Assembly: GCA_015680685.1 (NCBI GenBank)
Contig: MNCI01010754.1
Span: 149,888 to 213,887 of the forward strand
Direction of reading: 5' to 3'
DNA: 64,000 nucleotides
DNA from: Gnetum montanum
Lineage: Eukaryota; Streptophyta; Gnetopsida; Gnetales; Gnetaceae
Below are positions 11,247 through 23,853 of the stretch, piece by piece. Below the pieces are notes generated by a model. The model was given only the letters and a program-made list of their open reading frames with translations, did no database searches and had not been told where the DNA came from. The translations under genes and the position numbers were made by a program. How positions within the stretch are numbered: position 1 is the first letter of the stretch; each line of letters begins with the position of its first letter.

Positions 11247-14200
11247 TCATACATAGTACCATTTCATGTACAGATGATTTTTGTGATTAGAAAACTCGTT
11301 CCTGTCCATGTCAGCAAGTTTGAATGCTCAATTATTGTACACCTTGGTGACCAAGTAAGGCCCTTCCCAATTGGCTAAGAATTTATCTGGATGTTCACGG
11401 GCGGCTTTAAGGACTAAGTCTCCTTCTTTTATGGGGCGCTTGTGCAGATTTTGTTTGTGCTGTTTTCATTGTTGTTTCTGGTACCACTCGATTTGATCAA
11501 GCATTCACACACGTTCTTCCTCCACCAAATCAATATCAACAATGCACAGTTCATTGTTTTGAATTTCATCTAAAAGGCCTGAGAGAGCTATCCACAATGA
11601 GGGAACCTATAATTCTAAAGAAAAAACAACTTCAGATCCATATACAAGGCTATATGGAGTTTTACCTGTGGATGTTCGATGTGTCATTCTGTATGCCCAC
11701 AATGCGTAGACTAATTTTTCATGCCATCATCTCTTGCTTTGATTTAGAATCTTTTTTAGCACCATGATGATAGTTTTGTTTGTAGCCTCTGCTTGACCAT
11801 TGCTCTGTGGGTAGTAGGATGATGAAAATGCATGTTTAATACCTAGGCTTTCATAAAAGCTTTTAGCATCTGCACTACTGAACTATGGCCCATTGTCAGT
11901 AATGATGGTCATTGGAATACCAAACTAAGTCATGATATTTTATATTATGAAAGTGCAAATGTGTTTTGAGGTGGTCTTCCTAAGGGGGATAACTTCTACC
12001 CATTTTTTGAAGGATGATGGAGTTATTGGTCCAATTAAATCTAATCCCCATTTTTGAAATGGCCATGTGATTTGTGTTGTGTGAAATTCATTAGGTGGCA
12101 CATGTATTAAATTACCATGCTTTTGGAAAATGTCACACATTCTAACCTTGGAGATGCAATCGTATTCCATATGTGGCCAGTAATAGCCTAAGAGCCAGGT
12201 GCAATGTGCCCTTCACAAAGTCCTTCATGCACTTGTTCTACAATTGTTTGACTATCAATGCTACTAACGCACATTAGCAAAATGCCTTCATAGGATTTAT
12301 AACACAATGTGTCCCCTATTAACGCATATTGCTAGGAGCATTTTAGCATGGCATATTTTTGAGCGTTTGTCAAGTGTTGTGGAGGCTTGCCTCTTAGAAG
12401 GTACTCTTTTATTTCATCGTACCATTTTGTTGCATGTGTTGTACTAATGGATGCTATATGCATTTCATTAAGAGTGTTAATTATAGGTTCAACACAATTT
12501 GTTATAGAGCTAGGCAACACATGGAACATTTTAGGTATCATGTTTAAGGCTAGTGTAGCAAGTGCATCGGCGATGGTGTTTTCACTTCTAAGGACATGCT
12601 GTATATCCACTTCTACTAATTGCCTCAGTAAATGTTTGATCAAATCACAATAGGATTGCAAATGGGAATCCTTACATGTGTAAGATTCAGTGACTTGATT
12701 AATGATTAGTTGTGAATCACCTCAAACTACAAGACGTGAGATTCCTGAAGTTAATGTTATTTGAAGACCTTGAAGAAGACCTTCGTATTCTGCCATGTTA
12801 TTGGTACAAAGAAAGGTTAATTAGTAGGAAAATGGTTGGATTTCTCTAGAGGGGTGTGTTAAAATGGTTGTAGCACTTCCTCCCCAGGAGGTTGAAGCTT
12901 CATCAAAATAGAGGATTGCCTCGTAGTTATCAGGTATGGTGTTTATATTGTTAATATTCTCATCAGGGAATGTAAGGTTAACTATTTCTTGATTATGAGT
13001 TGGTGAAATAGCTAATTGTGTGACTAATTCTTGACCTTTTGTGGAATATTGGGAAACATAGTGTAAGTCAAACTCTGTGATCATAGCTTTTCATCTAGCT
13101 ATCCTACTCAATTCGTAGATGTTTTTGGTTATAGCATTGAGTATGTTATCCTTGAAAATGATGTAAACTTGGTTGCGGAAGAGATAATGCCACCATTTCT
13201 TCAAGGAAAAAATGAGGGCCAAGCATGATTTTTCCATGTCATTGTATCGTTGTTTATAGGAAATTAAAGCATGGATTAGGTAATACACAGGGATCTCATC
13301 TCCATCTTGACATTTTTGACAAAGCATTGATGCAATGGAAGAATCAGAAGTTGCAAGGTAGATATAAAAGGGCTTATTTCTTTGAGGGGGGTAGACTATT
13401 GGTAGTTGAGCTAGTTCTTGTTTTATGTTCTTGAACACTTCTTGGCATTGTTCGGTCCATTGGAAATGCAAATTCTTTTGTAGTAGGTGTTGCATTGGTC
13501 TCAACTTGTCTATCAACCTTTTGATGAAGAGTCTAATGAATTGTAGCCTACCATGAAGACCATGTTATTTGGTAAGGTTCTTTGGTGGTTGCATATTAGT
13601 TATTGCCTTAACTTTATCAGGGTCTACTTGTATTCCCATTTCAGAGACTACGAAACCAAGCATCTTGCCTATTTTGACACCAAAGACACACTTCTTTGGA
13701 TTGAGTCTAAGGTCATATTTGAGACAACGTTTAAGCACTAAGTCCAAATCTTTTGCATGTTGTTCTATTATTTTAGATTTGACCATGATATTGTCAACAT
13801 AATCATGGAGCAAATTGAGCATGTAATCACTAAATATGTATGTCATTGCTCATTGATATGTAGCTCCTACGTTTTTAAGTCCAAATGACATCATAGTGTA
13901 ACAGAATGTACCCCAAGGTGTCATGAAAGTTGTTCTAAGTTGATGTTCCAAATTGATTCTTATTTGGTTGTATCCTGAAAATTCATCCATAAAGGATAAT
14001 AATGCGTGCCCAATAGTTGTGTCAATAAGTTGGTCAATACTAGGTAATGAGAAATCATCCTTTATAGTGGCTGTGTTGAGAAAACGGAAGTCGATGCACA
14101 TGCATATACTACCATTCTTCTTAGGAACTACAACAATGCTTGATACCCAATCAGAATAATCAATGGCCCGAATGAAGCCGACTTGGTAGAGTTTTGTGAT

Positions 14201-14662
14201 TTTAGCACAGACAGTGAATGCTACCTCAGATCTGACCTTTCCTGCTGTTTGTTTTACTGGTTTAATTTTTTCATCAAGGATAGTATTGTGTTGAACAATT
14301 TGGGGATCTAGTCTTGGCATGTTAATATATGACCATGAAAACACTTTTATGTTTTCTTTTAACACTTGAGTGATGTCACTTACAAGTTGTGAGTCTAGTA
14401 AGGCACTTAATTTCAATGTTCTGGCTTTGCCATTGACCATGGTAATGGGGATTTCGACTAGAGGATCTTCAGTGATATTGTCACCTTCTAGATCTAGAGT
14501 TTTAGCCATGTTTTTAGTCTAGTCTGACATTTCTTGAGTGGAGGCTATTAAATTGGTATAGGTGGATGGATTTAGATCCAAGGATTCTTGGTTGATCACT
14601 CTTTTTACCTCCCCATATGGTCGATTGAGAGACAATGTTGAGAGGATATTCTTGGTGGCCAT
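11247..14662 (-). pseudogene. pol: Element D pol: RT, RNase H, second RNase H, integrase (decayed)
   Basis: Starts at the ATG at 14662, ten bases after an acceptor-like GAAG; the same arrangement is seen in A, C and E. RT motifs on the - strand include FSGYNQIRI, GTFCYTMMSFGLKN and YVDN near 13800. The last is YVDD in A and E, so a catalytic Asp is lost. RNase H (TFYIYLATSD-like, VEKSCLALIFSLKKW-like) is followed by a second RNase H with FDEASTSWGG, NMAEYEGLL, GDSQLIINQ and NTIADALATLALN. Integrase keeps TTQITWPFQKWGLDLIGPI, but about 13 residues after it are deleted (SSFKKWVEV), and the frame shifts near 12200. The C-terminal module FLANWEGPYLV and final KWYYV end at 11247. At least ten stops. 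Confidence 0.87.
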
Positions 14663-15317
14663 GTGCTTGCCCCTTCCAATTTAAAATAGGAGTGGAGTAA
14701 GAGACACCCTCTTGGAGAAGGAGTTACTAAATATAAGTGAACTATGTATTGACAAAAATTGGGAGATGTGGTAGGAGTCATGGCAGTTTAAGGCCATACT
14801 GGGCTAAGCATGATTTATGTTGACTTGTCATTTGGACTGAGTGTATGCATCATTTTTAAGCTTTAACTTTTTTGACTTTTAAATTTTTGAGTGGACAATA
14901 ATTTGATGGATATTTTAAAGTTTTATGAATATTACGTGCATCGTTACGCATTTCTATAAGTTTATATATGTTTATTTATTTTGTTGTTGATTTTTGCATT
15001 TTTCTCCTCTTCTTCATAAGAATTTTGTTTTTTCTGGGCTTCATCTCTAGAGGCTAGAATAATGAGGAATATTGGGCAAGCACAAGGCAAGGATGACATA
15101 AACAATAAAATGCAAACATGATGAAGTAAAATTAAAATTAAAAAGAGGAGATAAATAAAATAAAATAAAATTGATAATATTAGAGGTTAGAAAAGGGAGT
15201 TTTTGGAGTACAAGCATCATTTCTATTAGCGTGAGTGCCTGGAAATTTGAACAACAGCGTGAGGTACAGAGTGTCGGCAACATGAGCTAAGGCGTTACTA
15301 TCAGCGTTAACGTAAAC
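14663..15317. other. Element D spacer between antisense gene and pol
   Basis: No gene. It holds one repeat-core copy (GGCAGTTTAAGGCCATACTG near 14784), an AT-rich stretch (14850-15010), and, up to the start of the + strand gene, several GCGTGAG/GCGTTA words. Confidence 0.5.
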
Positions 15318-18300
15318 ATGGCAGTGATGAAGGACAAGGGTAGAGGAAATGCAAGCCAAGGCAAGGGAAAGAGGTAGGTAGATCTAGCATTCATGGAGAA
15401 GAGTGAAGAGCTTCTACAGCATCTCCCCCAAGCCAAGATCCCAATGTGGAAGAAGGATCTGCATAGGTAAGTTTTTTTTCTTCTAGTTTTCCTCTGACAT
15501 TTTACCGATAGCGTTACTTAGAATAGAGTTTTACAACAAAAATTTTGAGGTTTTTTTAGGGGTTTTAGGATTTTTGGCATCGATGTGAGTAGTGTGAATT
15601 TAAGTTTGGAGCATGAGTTCCAGGGATATTCAATCCTGCGTGAGCTTTTAGGGTTTCCTACTGCGTGGGTTTTGGGGTTTTCTTGGATTTTTTAGCAATG
15701 TGAGGTTTATGGGATTTCCTGGGAATTGGGAGAAGGGGGAGTCAACATCAATTTTTTTCTTTCTTTTCAGCATCAATGTATGGAAAACAAGGTTTCAGTG
15801 CAGGGCAGCGTGGGCTGCGAACCCTCTAATCTAGAATGTGGGTTGTTAGAACCAGTCTTAGCATGAGTATAGGCCTGGAAGATCAGCATGAATCATCCAT
15901 GAAGGCTTGTGTGAGTGCCTAGGGCATGAGCACCAGGGGATGTTTAGGGTACTATAAACTTTTGGGGCTTCCTGCATCATGGGGTTTATGAGCTTTCAAG
16001 CCACAGGGTTTTGGGCTTTCAAGGCTTCCTATAGCATGAGCATCCCTACCCTAGTTGGTAGCATGTGTCTTAATAGTGAGACTGCAAATTTTCAGTTTTT
16101 TGCTGGGCAGTGTGACTACAAATTTTTAGTTTTTGCAGGGCAGTGTGACAACAAAATTTTGGAATTTTTGGGTAGGGAATGACCCAGCGTGAGTCTGCTG
16201 GAAAAGCCCATTTTCTTTTCTATTTCTCTATTGAATGATTGCCAGTTTCCTGGGCAGTGTGAGCACATGGCAAGGGTTCTAGGATAAGTGGCAGGTTCTC
16301 AGCATGAGCTGGGATGTGAAAAAACAATTGAGAGCACTAGGGAGAGAGTACTGGGGAGACAGGCAATGTGATTTTTCCAAACAGGCCCAACATGAGCTCC
16401 CCTAGTGTGAGTCACCTGGGAAGCAAGCAGGTCCAACGTTAGTTGAAAACATGAAGACCTTCATTTCCTGGGACATTCATTACTTGCTAGTTTCATATTT
16501 ATACTATTTATTTTTTTTTCTTGGGACAGATGATTTAAACCTTGCTTTAATGAATGTTCACACTCTGTACTTTTGTGTGGACTTACTATGAAATGGATTT
16601 CAATGTACCCTAGTGAGCGTCAGATACACTAAATAGATATTGGTGTCCTTGTCTCATGGGGTGCAATATTTTTTTATGTGATTTTTGGTTTTATGTGATG
16701 TTTAGCTATTTTTAGTACTTCGATTTTTTTTTACTTACCCAATGTTTCGGTTGTATGCAGGGGACCTAAATCTTCTCTCCTTGTCATTGAGCTTGTTGGT
16801 ATACTTGCCTGGTTTGGCCCCTTTGGGCCAGACACACCTCCCTATGACATGCAAATCAAGCCCCATGTGATATGGTTCTGTCCCAGTGTTAGTTCATTTT
16901 TTTCATTTATCCTGCAAAACTTTAATGTGGTTATATGGTATCGCTTAAGTGAATAGATGGATCATGATATTATTGAGACCATGTTGCTCGAGTCTACACA
17001 AGACATACTTGCCTTTATCACTGATATCGATGAGGGACTTTTTAGAGTTGAGGGAGGCCCTACTGAGGGTCCTAGATCTACTTGTCTCTTAACTTGTGTG
17101 TCGGAGCTACCTGCCTATACTCATTACAATAGCAACAACATAGTTTTCTTAGCCCTCCGTGTGCATACTTTATTTCAGAACCCACCAGGGATAGTATATA
17201 AAGTGGACAAGTATGCTTTCTTGAGTCTTATTTTACATTTTTAATTCCCCTTTTGAATTTTATGTCATCATCTAAATGTAAATGTTGTTTTCCTATGCAA
17301 GCCATATTTTAATGAGAATGGAATGTGTGATGACGGTGATGGGCTTACTTTAGCGTGCACAACACTAAAGACATTCATGGTTGGCCCTATTCTTCATGCC
17401 ACGGTACTAGACCAAATAAAAGTGGCTATTGTGGACTACCATAAGCAATTCTCAAGAGCGTTTGAGCACTACCAAGTGTGTGGTTGGTTACATAAGGATT
17501 GATCTTCTAATGGGCCAGTTTTTCCTCAAAGCATTGATCCTACACCCACCTCGCCTACACCAGTCACAGATGGTAAGTAACCACACCTTAGACTCCATTT
17601 TCCTTTTTTGTTGCATCATTTTTTTTTCATGTTCTTTTTCTAACTTTTCGCTCTATGTTTTTATTTTATGGCAACCATCCCCTCGAAGAAGTTACCATTA
17701 CAACAGGGTGCACTGAGGCCACACTTTTTATGAAGTATGGGGAGGTAGTGCAATCACAAAAATGGTTACAGAAGCAAGCTTCTGATTTGATCATCAGTTG
17801 CCTTACCCAGGTAGGTTTGATGGACTTGTTTACAGCCTTGACTCCTAGCATTCTGATTGCTGAGATGGATACCATTGTTGACTCTTTGAGTGGTGATGCT
17901 TCTCGTTTTACCACATAGGTTCAAGGAGTGAATGGTGCCACGGTAGCCATAGATAGAGCAACCAAAGATGAACAGGTCATTAGGGAACTTGAGCAATGGT
18001 TAGGCATGCCTCGGGGTCCTAAGGGATTTACTATGCAAGAGGATACCTAATCAATGGAGGTGAACTTCCTGTATCCTTTCTTTTGGGCATGGGCATTCCC
18101 CAAATCTCTTTCACAAGGAAGAAACCTTGGGATTGAGTCTACACATGTGATACATGTAGTTTTAGAGATAGTCATGCAATACAATTGGGAAAAAATTTTG
18201 GGATCTGGCCTTTGTGGGGAGATCATCAGGTTATGTTTAAGCATCCATGCAAAATCCCACTTCACATTTTCCTTCTTTGTGGGGTACCTACGTAGGTTCA

Positions 18301-18707
18301 CTAAATGCCTAGTAGTTCATGAGTATAATTGCTACATTTTGAGAGATCTTTGCAACTATCCCCCCCCAAGATTCACCATTTGTATAGCACAACTAGATCC
18401 TAGGGCCCACCGAAAGACATTGAGGAGTCAGTCTTAGTCACAAATGGGGGTGCAGCTAGCTGTTCCCATCATTCCCATGATAGCTTGGGTTTGGAACCGC
18501 TTAGTGTTGGCACATTTGGCCATTTCATGAAGCAGACTTAAACTAGTTGAGAATTTGTGAAGAAGTAGCTTAATTTTCAGCTAGTGAGAAAGAGAATAAG
18601 TGCACAAAAGACATTCTCATATTTAAAAATATGAGAAAAGCTTACATAGCCCTGGTTGATAAATATAGAATCACTTTATAATTCACTGAGGTCTGGGCAG
18701 GGTGAAG

Positions 18708-19803
18708 TTATTTGTAAAATTTAAGAATATATTTCTCTATAAGTAAAATGTTTTTCTCTGAAAGGAAAAAGTGAAATGCTACAAAATGAAGGAGATGCTC
18801 TGTATTATTGTAAGAGACCAGGGTAGTAGAGAAACCCATTATCCCACAGGACAGTTTCAAGCAATGTACTCTGCAGAAATAAACATTCATGTAGAAAGAT
18901 AGAAACAGGTTCCCCCAGCACTTTGCCACTGGAATCCCCATTCTCTGTGACCATTGTTGTACCAAAAAATATAGGAAAATAAAAAAAAAAATCTGCAATG
19001 ACAAGAAACCAGAGAGGGCCTCCAAAACGACACTGAACAAAGCACAGAAACAGTTGCTGAATACTTGCAGAAACAGGGTTAAACACAAAAGGAAAAATGT
19101 AGTATCAATGGTAACAAAAACGCAGTGATGCTTGCTGCTGAAATTGACCAAGAAAACACCAGAAATCACTCCATATTCTATTTGCAATTTCGTCAAACAC
19201 TTGCCATGGAGGGTTTCTTTGTTCTATTTTCATATTAAGCTTAATTTCCTGAACAAAGACTACAGAAAATGAATAAAGCAGGGCTAGAACGCAGCCGATT
19301 GCTACGCCTATGCCTTTGCCTGCAACTCCGGATAGTTATGAGCAAAAATTGCAAAACAAAAATACGAATGCATCGGACTTGGACGCTGTCCACGAATAAG
19401 GGCAAGACACCATTGCTAAAGGTTCTCAGATTCAAGTCAGTGCACCGTTGATATGAGCAAGTTAGTAACTATGCCAAGCTCCGTGAAAAAGTTGTTCCAA
19501 CTGCAATCGCGTTTGTGGGGGTTCAATAGTTGACACACAGCCATGGCGGATGCAGAAGACGTGGAGAAGGTGGCAGCAAAGCAGCGGCATGGTTTGGGCG
19601 ATGTCAGCAACAAACCAATGGCGGTAATCGCGACCTTGGGCCAATCCGATGCAAAGCGGTGGAAGAGAAATAACGGACGGAGCAGTTCGGTAGCGGTGGC
19701 ACACAAATCGCGGGAGGGAGCACGCACAGAAGGAGCAAGCAAAGCAACGCGGTTAACCACGTTACAAAACATTTACATTTGCAATATACTCACCCTCCCA
19801 TAA
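18708..19803 (-). pseudogene. F2 interior: unidentified gene-like sequence on the - strand
   Basis: Two open stretches on the - strand: 19196-18708 (162 codons, hydrophobic, unlike a normal domain, possibly spliced sequence read through) and 19772-19437 (111 codons). The second begins MFCNVVNRVALLAPSVRAPS and is rich in Ser, Arg and Ala, somewhat like an organelle-targeting N terminus. The region has more CpG than the surrounding F2 sequence, as 5' gene regions often do. I do not recognise the gene. It is absent from F1, so it is probably a captured host fragment lying antisense within F2. It could equally be non-coding. Confidence 0.35.
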
Positions 19804-20289
19804 AGTTAACGTATTCGCTATCCTATGAAGTTAATTTTATAACTTATTATATTTCTAAAAAAACAACAACAAAAATGTAGCCTTAAAGATAATATTGATA
19901 ATCAGCATGAGTTTATTATCATTAGAAGAAAATGCTGAAAGAAGATTAAAGAATGAATGTTCGCTTTGGCAAATATGATATTTGCATTGACAACTGAATG
20001 TGAAGGCGGCATAAACTTATCCAAAGCTTATGAAGATGGATGATGAAATGAGCAACAACTCCATGGCTCCTATGATAGTTACAATTATAATATTTTATCA
20101 TGAAGACACTTGTCAACTGTAGCATTTTTATCTCTTTTATGGTTGAAACCACCTAAAATTATTGTAACTTACCTAACTTGTTGGGCAAGTAACCTCCTAA
20201 CTTGTTGGCCAAGTAATCTCCCAATTGGTTAGTCCAATTACTTGGGAGAAAAGTTAGGTGAGATATTTTTAAAATTGTAACTTCCCTAC

Positions 20290-21341
20290 CTACCTTGGAA
20301 TCCTGTAAATGGACTTCAAGGGTCAAGAAAAAGGAGAAAGGAAGGGGAAGCATTACCATCACACTTGGAAGATTTGTAAAGAAGATGGCTTGCAAGATGA
20401 TTTGCTAGAATAAAGATTTCAACTTCTTTGTCATGGTCCTGTGAGTTATCCATTTCATTTATTGTTTTGTTTAAATGGCTTAGCTAGTGGTTTAGATAGT
20501 ATCATCCTTGGCAAGTAATTTTGGGATTTTTAGATTGCTCTTATTGTTCTTGTTGCCCGATAGAAATTTCTGTTAAAATTTTTCCATAGAAGCGCTAGTG
20601 AATAAAATTCTTAAGAGAATTTTAGTAGTAAAGTTCATTATTGTGCAACGTTTGGGAACTGCTATTAGGTTGTTGAAAGAGAGCCTCTGTTTGTAGTCAC
20701 GCTGTGGAACAATCTAGTAGTCAAGAGGGTTTAGAAAATCTTTGGTATTTTGATGGGACCAGAATAGCTTCTTTATCTTTGAAGTGATTTTTCGTGTTAT
20801 TTCAATCAGAAATTGTCAAGTCTTTTAAAGGTTCTGTTTGAATTCCATCGTTGGCATCTATTGTCTAGTCAAAGTGGAGTCTCGTACGTGGTAGTTTACG
20901 NNNNNNNNNNNNNNNNNNNNNNNNNNNNNNNNNNNNNNNNNNNNNNNNNNNNNNNNNNNNNNNNNNNNNNNNNNNNNNNNNNNNNNNNNNNNNNNNNNNN
21001 NNNNNNNNNNNNNNNNNNNNNNNNNNNNNNNNNNNNNNNNNNNNNNNNNNNNNNNNNNNNNNNNNNNNNNNNNNNNNNNNNNNNNNNNNNNNNNNNNNNN
21101 NNNNNNNNNNNNNNNNNNNNNNNNNNNNNNNNNNNNNNNNNNNNNNNNNNNNNNNNNNNNNNNNNNNNNNNNNNNNTCACATTTCATACAACCGCACGCC
21201 GCAACAGCACACACACATACTCACATTAACTACTGAGTCTATTTGGAGGTATCTGGGCCTTGGTGTAGCCAGAGACCAGCAGGCACCTAAATCCTGTTCG
21301 AGGACACTCGTTGGCGGTCGCGTCCCAAACGGTCGCCAACA
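20290..21341 (+). repeat. Shared 3' segment of the F family (copy in F2)
   Basis: Counterpart of 5400-6628. Identical words include TAGTATCATCCTTGGCAAGT and TTGCTCTTATT.TTCTTGTTG. About a quarter of it is hidden by Ns. Confidence 0.8.
20901..21176. other. Assembly gap (276 N)
   Basis: Run of N. By comparison with F1 the hidden sequence should be F-family 3' segment; F1 has about 450 bases between the matching flanks (near 6030-6475). Confidence 0.95.
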
Positions 21342-23218
21342 CTTAGGCTACGCACATCTGTTAAAAGTGTTGAACGTTTGATTGGTGAGACTATTGGGAA
21401 GTCCAAGACAAAGGTGAAGAGGAAAGAATGCCCAAGGGAGCTTGCCCCAGATGCGATGTGAGCAAGAGTAAAGAAGATTCAATTTGTACTGCCAGTGGAG
21501 GGTAAGTAGTTTATTTTATTGTTATATATTTATTATTTTTTTCCCTTTTGGTTTATATGTTATTGGATGTGCTATATCATACTAACTCTAAGATTTTGGT
21601 GTTATTTCAGAGGAAAGTTCGGAGAGGGAGAAAGAGGTCATGGCTCCGATACCTGAGGAGGAAGGAAAAGAAAAGGAAGAAGAAATTGGGGAAGAAGAAA
21701 TTCTTGCCCCACAAGAGGAGGATGTGACAAGCAATGTGGGGACAAAGCTTGCGGATGCCTTGGATGCACTTAGGCATTCAAGTGATGAAAGAGATATCCT
21801 TGATGGTTTCTTTGATGGATCTTTGTAGCTTGGTGATTTGCCTAGGCTAAATAGTGAAGGGATTTTTGGTATGTTTCCTTTAGCTTAATTCATATTCTGT
21901 GTCTTTTAATTTTCATGTGTTTTTCTTGATTATCAAAGGTAGATGCTAAAATTTGTGAGGCACATACACCCCAGGCCAAGGTGTCAGGATCATAGGCCCC
22001 AATTGAGGAGACATCCCTTGCTCATCCTACACTAACTGACCCATTAAGGCCATGGCCTGAGATACCTAGAAGAATGAATTTTGTTACAGGCATTGTAAAT
22101 GATGTGATTTCTCACCTACAAGAAGCTCATCAAGAACTAGGTATGTGCACATGTCATGCTAAGTGTCTAGTTTTATTTGTGTTTCTTTGTGTTCATTGTT
22201 GAACATGATTGATTCATGTGTCTGGCAGTTACACCTGTAGGTGCCAAGCTCTAGTGGGATCCTTTTGAAGCTACTCATATTGATGCCCTCCTTGAAATGC
22301 TAGGAAATATTGAGCAAGTCCCAAAAAATATTTATGATGCAATTTCTAGTTACGGCATACAGAATTCTAAGTCAGTTTGGACTTTAAGGCATTCAACTGA
22401 GTATCTATGGGATTAGGTTCACTCATTGAAGGAGACACTAGAAAAAGAGAGAGAGAGGAGAAAATGGATTTCCAATACCGTTATGACTTTGCCACTGCTA
22501 GGTTTTCTGGTAATAGCACATGGTGCTCATCCAAAATCACCTACGCATGTTACTAGACAGTTTTGAATAGCAAAGTGTAGGTGACATGGGACTTAGTAGA
22601 ACAAAGAGCACAGATAGATTTGTTGAACAGGAAATGTCTATATTGGAAATCCTTTGCTGCCAAAGTACGGAAATGGGGCCAAGACCAAAAGGACCATAAG
22701 AATTAGTATAAGAAATGATTAAAGGAGGAGTCAATTGAACATCACTAGATGGAGATGTTCATTGATGGGTTAGGCTTGTGGTCTACTTATGATAGGTTTG
22801 TTGAGTGCATCGAGGTGGAGGGATCTCCTGAGAGAACAATTACCACCTCCTCTGGGGAAGCTGCGACAGGCGTGTTCTCTCTTGAGTGCCCTACTTGGAC
22901 CCCGGTGAACAAGGGCAAAACACTCACTAGCATTGATCTTGGCTTCGAGGAGGATTGGGAAAATGTGCCCGAGAAGAAGATTCTATCTTGTTTAGAGACC
23001 AACTTAGGGCCTTCCTCACTTGTGAGTGTTTTATTGTATCATTTATTTTATTTTTTGGTTTTATTATTTTCATTATTAGTGTTACTATTTTTCTAATTTT
23101 CGTGTTTATGATTTGCTTTACTACTCTTACCTATTTTGTTTTGTTTTCTATTTTCCATTTGTAGGGACATGTTAATGATGGAGTTGGCCCTAGTGGAGCA
23201 AGAGTGGATGATGAATAA

Positions 23219-23853
23219 AATCTTGGGGATCAGCCCCCTCCATGAGCTTATTGTTAACTAGACCTTAGCTATTAAATTTTTTTGGATTTTTGAATGTTTG
23301 ATGGAAGTATGTGGTTGAAAAATGTAATAATGTGGACCTCATGATGACATAACATGTTGAAATTTTACTACCATATTGACGTATCATTTTTTTTATTTTA
23401 TGTTTTCTCTTTTTATTTGCTTTTTCCAGTATTATCATGAACATGTGTGTGTAGGATGGGGGAGAAAAACGTGAATCAATACTTGTAAAGAAGAAAGTAA
23501 CGAGAAGGCATAAATTGAGATGATAACTTGTATCATTTAAAATAAATTTTAACATAATGTAATGAAAATCTATAAACTTTGCGATGTATTGAATCCTAGT
23601 TTAAAGCCATTTCAGGCTGTTTAGATCAGTTTAAAGTCATGGTGGACTATTGCATCTATTGCTGAGGAAAGAAAGGTTACCATTTTTATGCCATAGTGGG
23701 CCAAAAGCAATAATAGTTTTAGGAAACTTTTAAAAGGAACCAGCCATTTTTGACCGTGGCTAGTTTAACGTCATTGCGGATGTTCATTGGTAGTTTAACG
23801 TCATACTAGAAATTTGGTAGTTTAACATCATTTTGAACATTTGGTAGTTAGTT
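23219..23853. repeat. Element D spacer between protease end and antisense-gene end, with repeat-core copies
   Basis: AT-rich, no gene. From about 23590 to 23860 it holds some six copies of the shared core: AGTTTAAAGTCATGG and then three copies of TAGTTTAACRTCATNNTNRA at 23760-23850. Confidence 0.6.

Larger units (their letters stand above)
18505..21341 (+). mobile_element. F2: TG...CA insertion with TSD CTTAG inside exon 4 of the D antisense gene
   Basis: Starts TGTTGGCACATTTGGCC and ends GGTCGCCAACA, flanked by CTTAG (18500-18504 and 21342-21346). The ends match F1, as does the last ~1.2 kb. The interior (18540-20100) is unrelated to F1 and, read on the - strand, looks like the start of a plant gene. 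It contains the assembly gap 20901-21176, so its true length is uncertain. Confidence 0.82.
15318..23218 (+). pseudogene. Element D antisense gene (opposite to gag-pol): eight exons, NIF/FCP1-like domain, split by F2
   Basis: Exons inferred from splice borders and protein match to the copy in C: 15318-15466, 16761-17210, about 17302-17572, about 17670-18504 plus 21347-21501, 21611-21868, 21939-22140, 22229-23021, 23165-23218. Exon 2 is 450 bases, as in A and C. It reads SSLLVIELVGILAWF, FILQNFNVVIWYRLSE and NNIVFLALRVHTLFQNPPG, the FCP1/SCP-like (NLI-interacting factor) phosphatase pattern without its active-site Asp pair. Exon 4 (LMDLFTALTPSILIAEMDT) is cut by F2 and resumes at 21347. The last exon is short and ends TAA at 23218. 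The exon-3 acceptor appears shifted by one base. In-frame stops show this copy is dead. The function of the live gene is unknown. Confidence 0.75.

Noticed and set aside
20813-21229. Open frames spanning the run of N
   Set aside because: They are open only because N translates to X.
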